Positions 63,927 through 64,000 of a stretch of DNA of 64,000 nt are shown here, piece by piece. The position numbers and the translations under genes were made by a program. This stretch comes from Phialophora verrucosa (Eukaryota > Ascomycota > Eurotiomycetes > Chaetothyriales > Herpotrichiellaceae): contig MSED01000014.1 in assembly GCA_002099365.1 (NCBI GenBank), forward strand, positions 1,364,001 to 1,428,000. Direction: 5' to 3'. Position 1 is the first letter of the stretch. Every line of letters begins with the position of its first letter. Below the pieces are notes generated by a model. That model was given only the letters and a program-made list of their open reading frames with translations, was not told the origin of the DNA and ran no database searches.

Positions 63927-64000
63927 ATGAGCAGTCGTTTTCGGAATCTGTACGGCGGCTTCCCAGACACGACCGCTTCTCCGCCCAAGGGGGACGATCC
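63927..64000 (+). CDS. Possible gene start, truncated by the window edge
   Basis: ATG at 63927 after CACC opens MSSRFRNLYGGFPDTTASPPKGDD to the window end. Good start context but too short to identify. Confidence 0.35.
   Translation, partial: MSSRFRNLYGGFPDTTASPPKGDD

Noticed and set aside
1..64000. tRNA genes, CRISPR arrays, bacterial-type operons
   Set aside because: No T-loop GGTTCRANYCC with matching stems was noticed by eye; tandem arrays here lack unique spacers; gene structure is eukaryotic. A tRNAscan run would be decisive.

Overview
The window looks like nuclear DNA of a filamentous ascomycete (Pezizomycotina); I cannot name the species. Genes lie on both strands with no operons. 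Introns are short (about 50-105 bp), with GTRNGT donors, CTRAC-like branch points and (T/C)AG acceptors. Several families are fungal (two-metal zinc-finger regulator, GPR1/FUN34/YaaH permease, MUP1-type permease, fungal-type secreted Cys-rich proteins), and one pogo-type transposon carries RIP-like C-to-T mutation. I rebuilt exon structures by splice sites and reading phase; every multi-exon model given as intact closes in phase.

Layout. 0-16 kb is mostly housekeeping: the tail of a coiled-coil protein, a NOSIP-type RING protein, a SET/SMYD-like methyltransferase, TRAPP subunit Trs20/sedlin, an NSRP1-like splicing factor, a 3-exon short-chain dehydrogenase, an FAD monooxygenase, inositol-pentakisphosphate 2-kinase and a calycin-like protein. 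16.4-22.1 kb holds a 4-exon cytochrome P450, the wreck of a C2H2/Zn2Cys6 transcription factor, and a carotenoid-oxygenase-family dioxygenase with a clear TATA box; this could be a small oxidative metabolism locus that lost its regulator. 23.4-28.7 kb is decaying accessory sequence: a secreted-protein gene with two lesions, a four-helix membrane protein with an apparent frameshift, another membrane protein, and a nucleoside-phosphorylase tail.

29.8-36.4 kb is the most unusual part. Divergent but catalytically intact copies of enolase, inorganic pyrophosphatase and a SHB17-like sugar bisphosphatase lie together. Between the last two sits a complete 2,128-bp pogo element (31-bp perfect terminal inverted repeats, TA duplication) whose transposase is full of stops. 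It has jumped into codon 8 of a small gene. An intact relative of that gene lies 14 kb away (49.2 kb); both proteins carry two copies of an R-x-H-T-L-E-E-N-L-E-like motif that I do not recognise.

37-64 kb returns to ordinary genes: a possible HPP-like fragment, an acetate-permease-family transporter (6 exons), an SAM methyltransferase, a NicO nickel/cobalt transporter, CTP synthase, an erythromycin-esterase-family hydrolase, a large protein with a STAND-type N-terminus, a MUP1-like amino-acid permease, an aldehyde dehydrogenase pseudogene, a six-exon secreted Cys-rich protein, a membrane-protein remnant and the first codons of a gene that leaves the window. No tRNA, rRNA or CRISPR array was seen.
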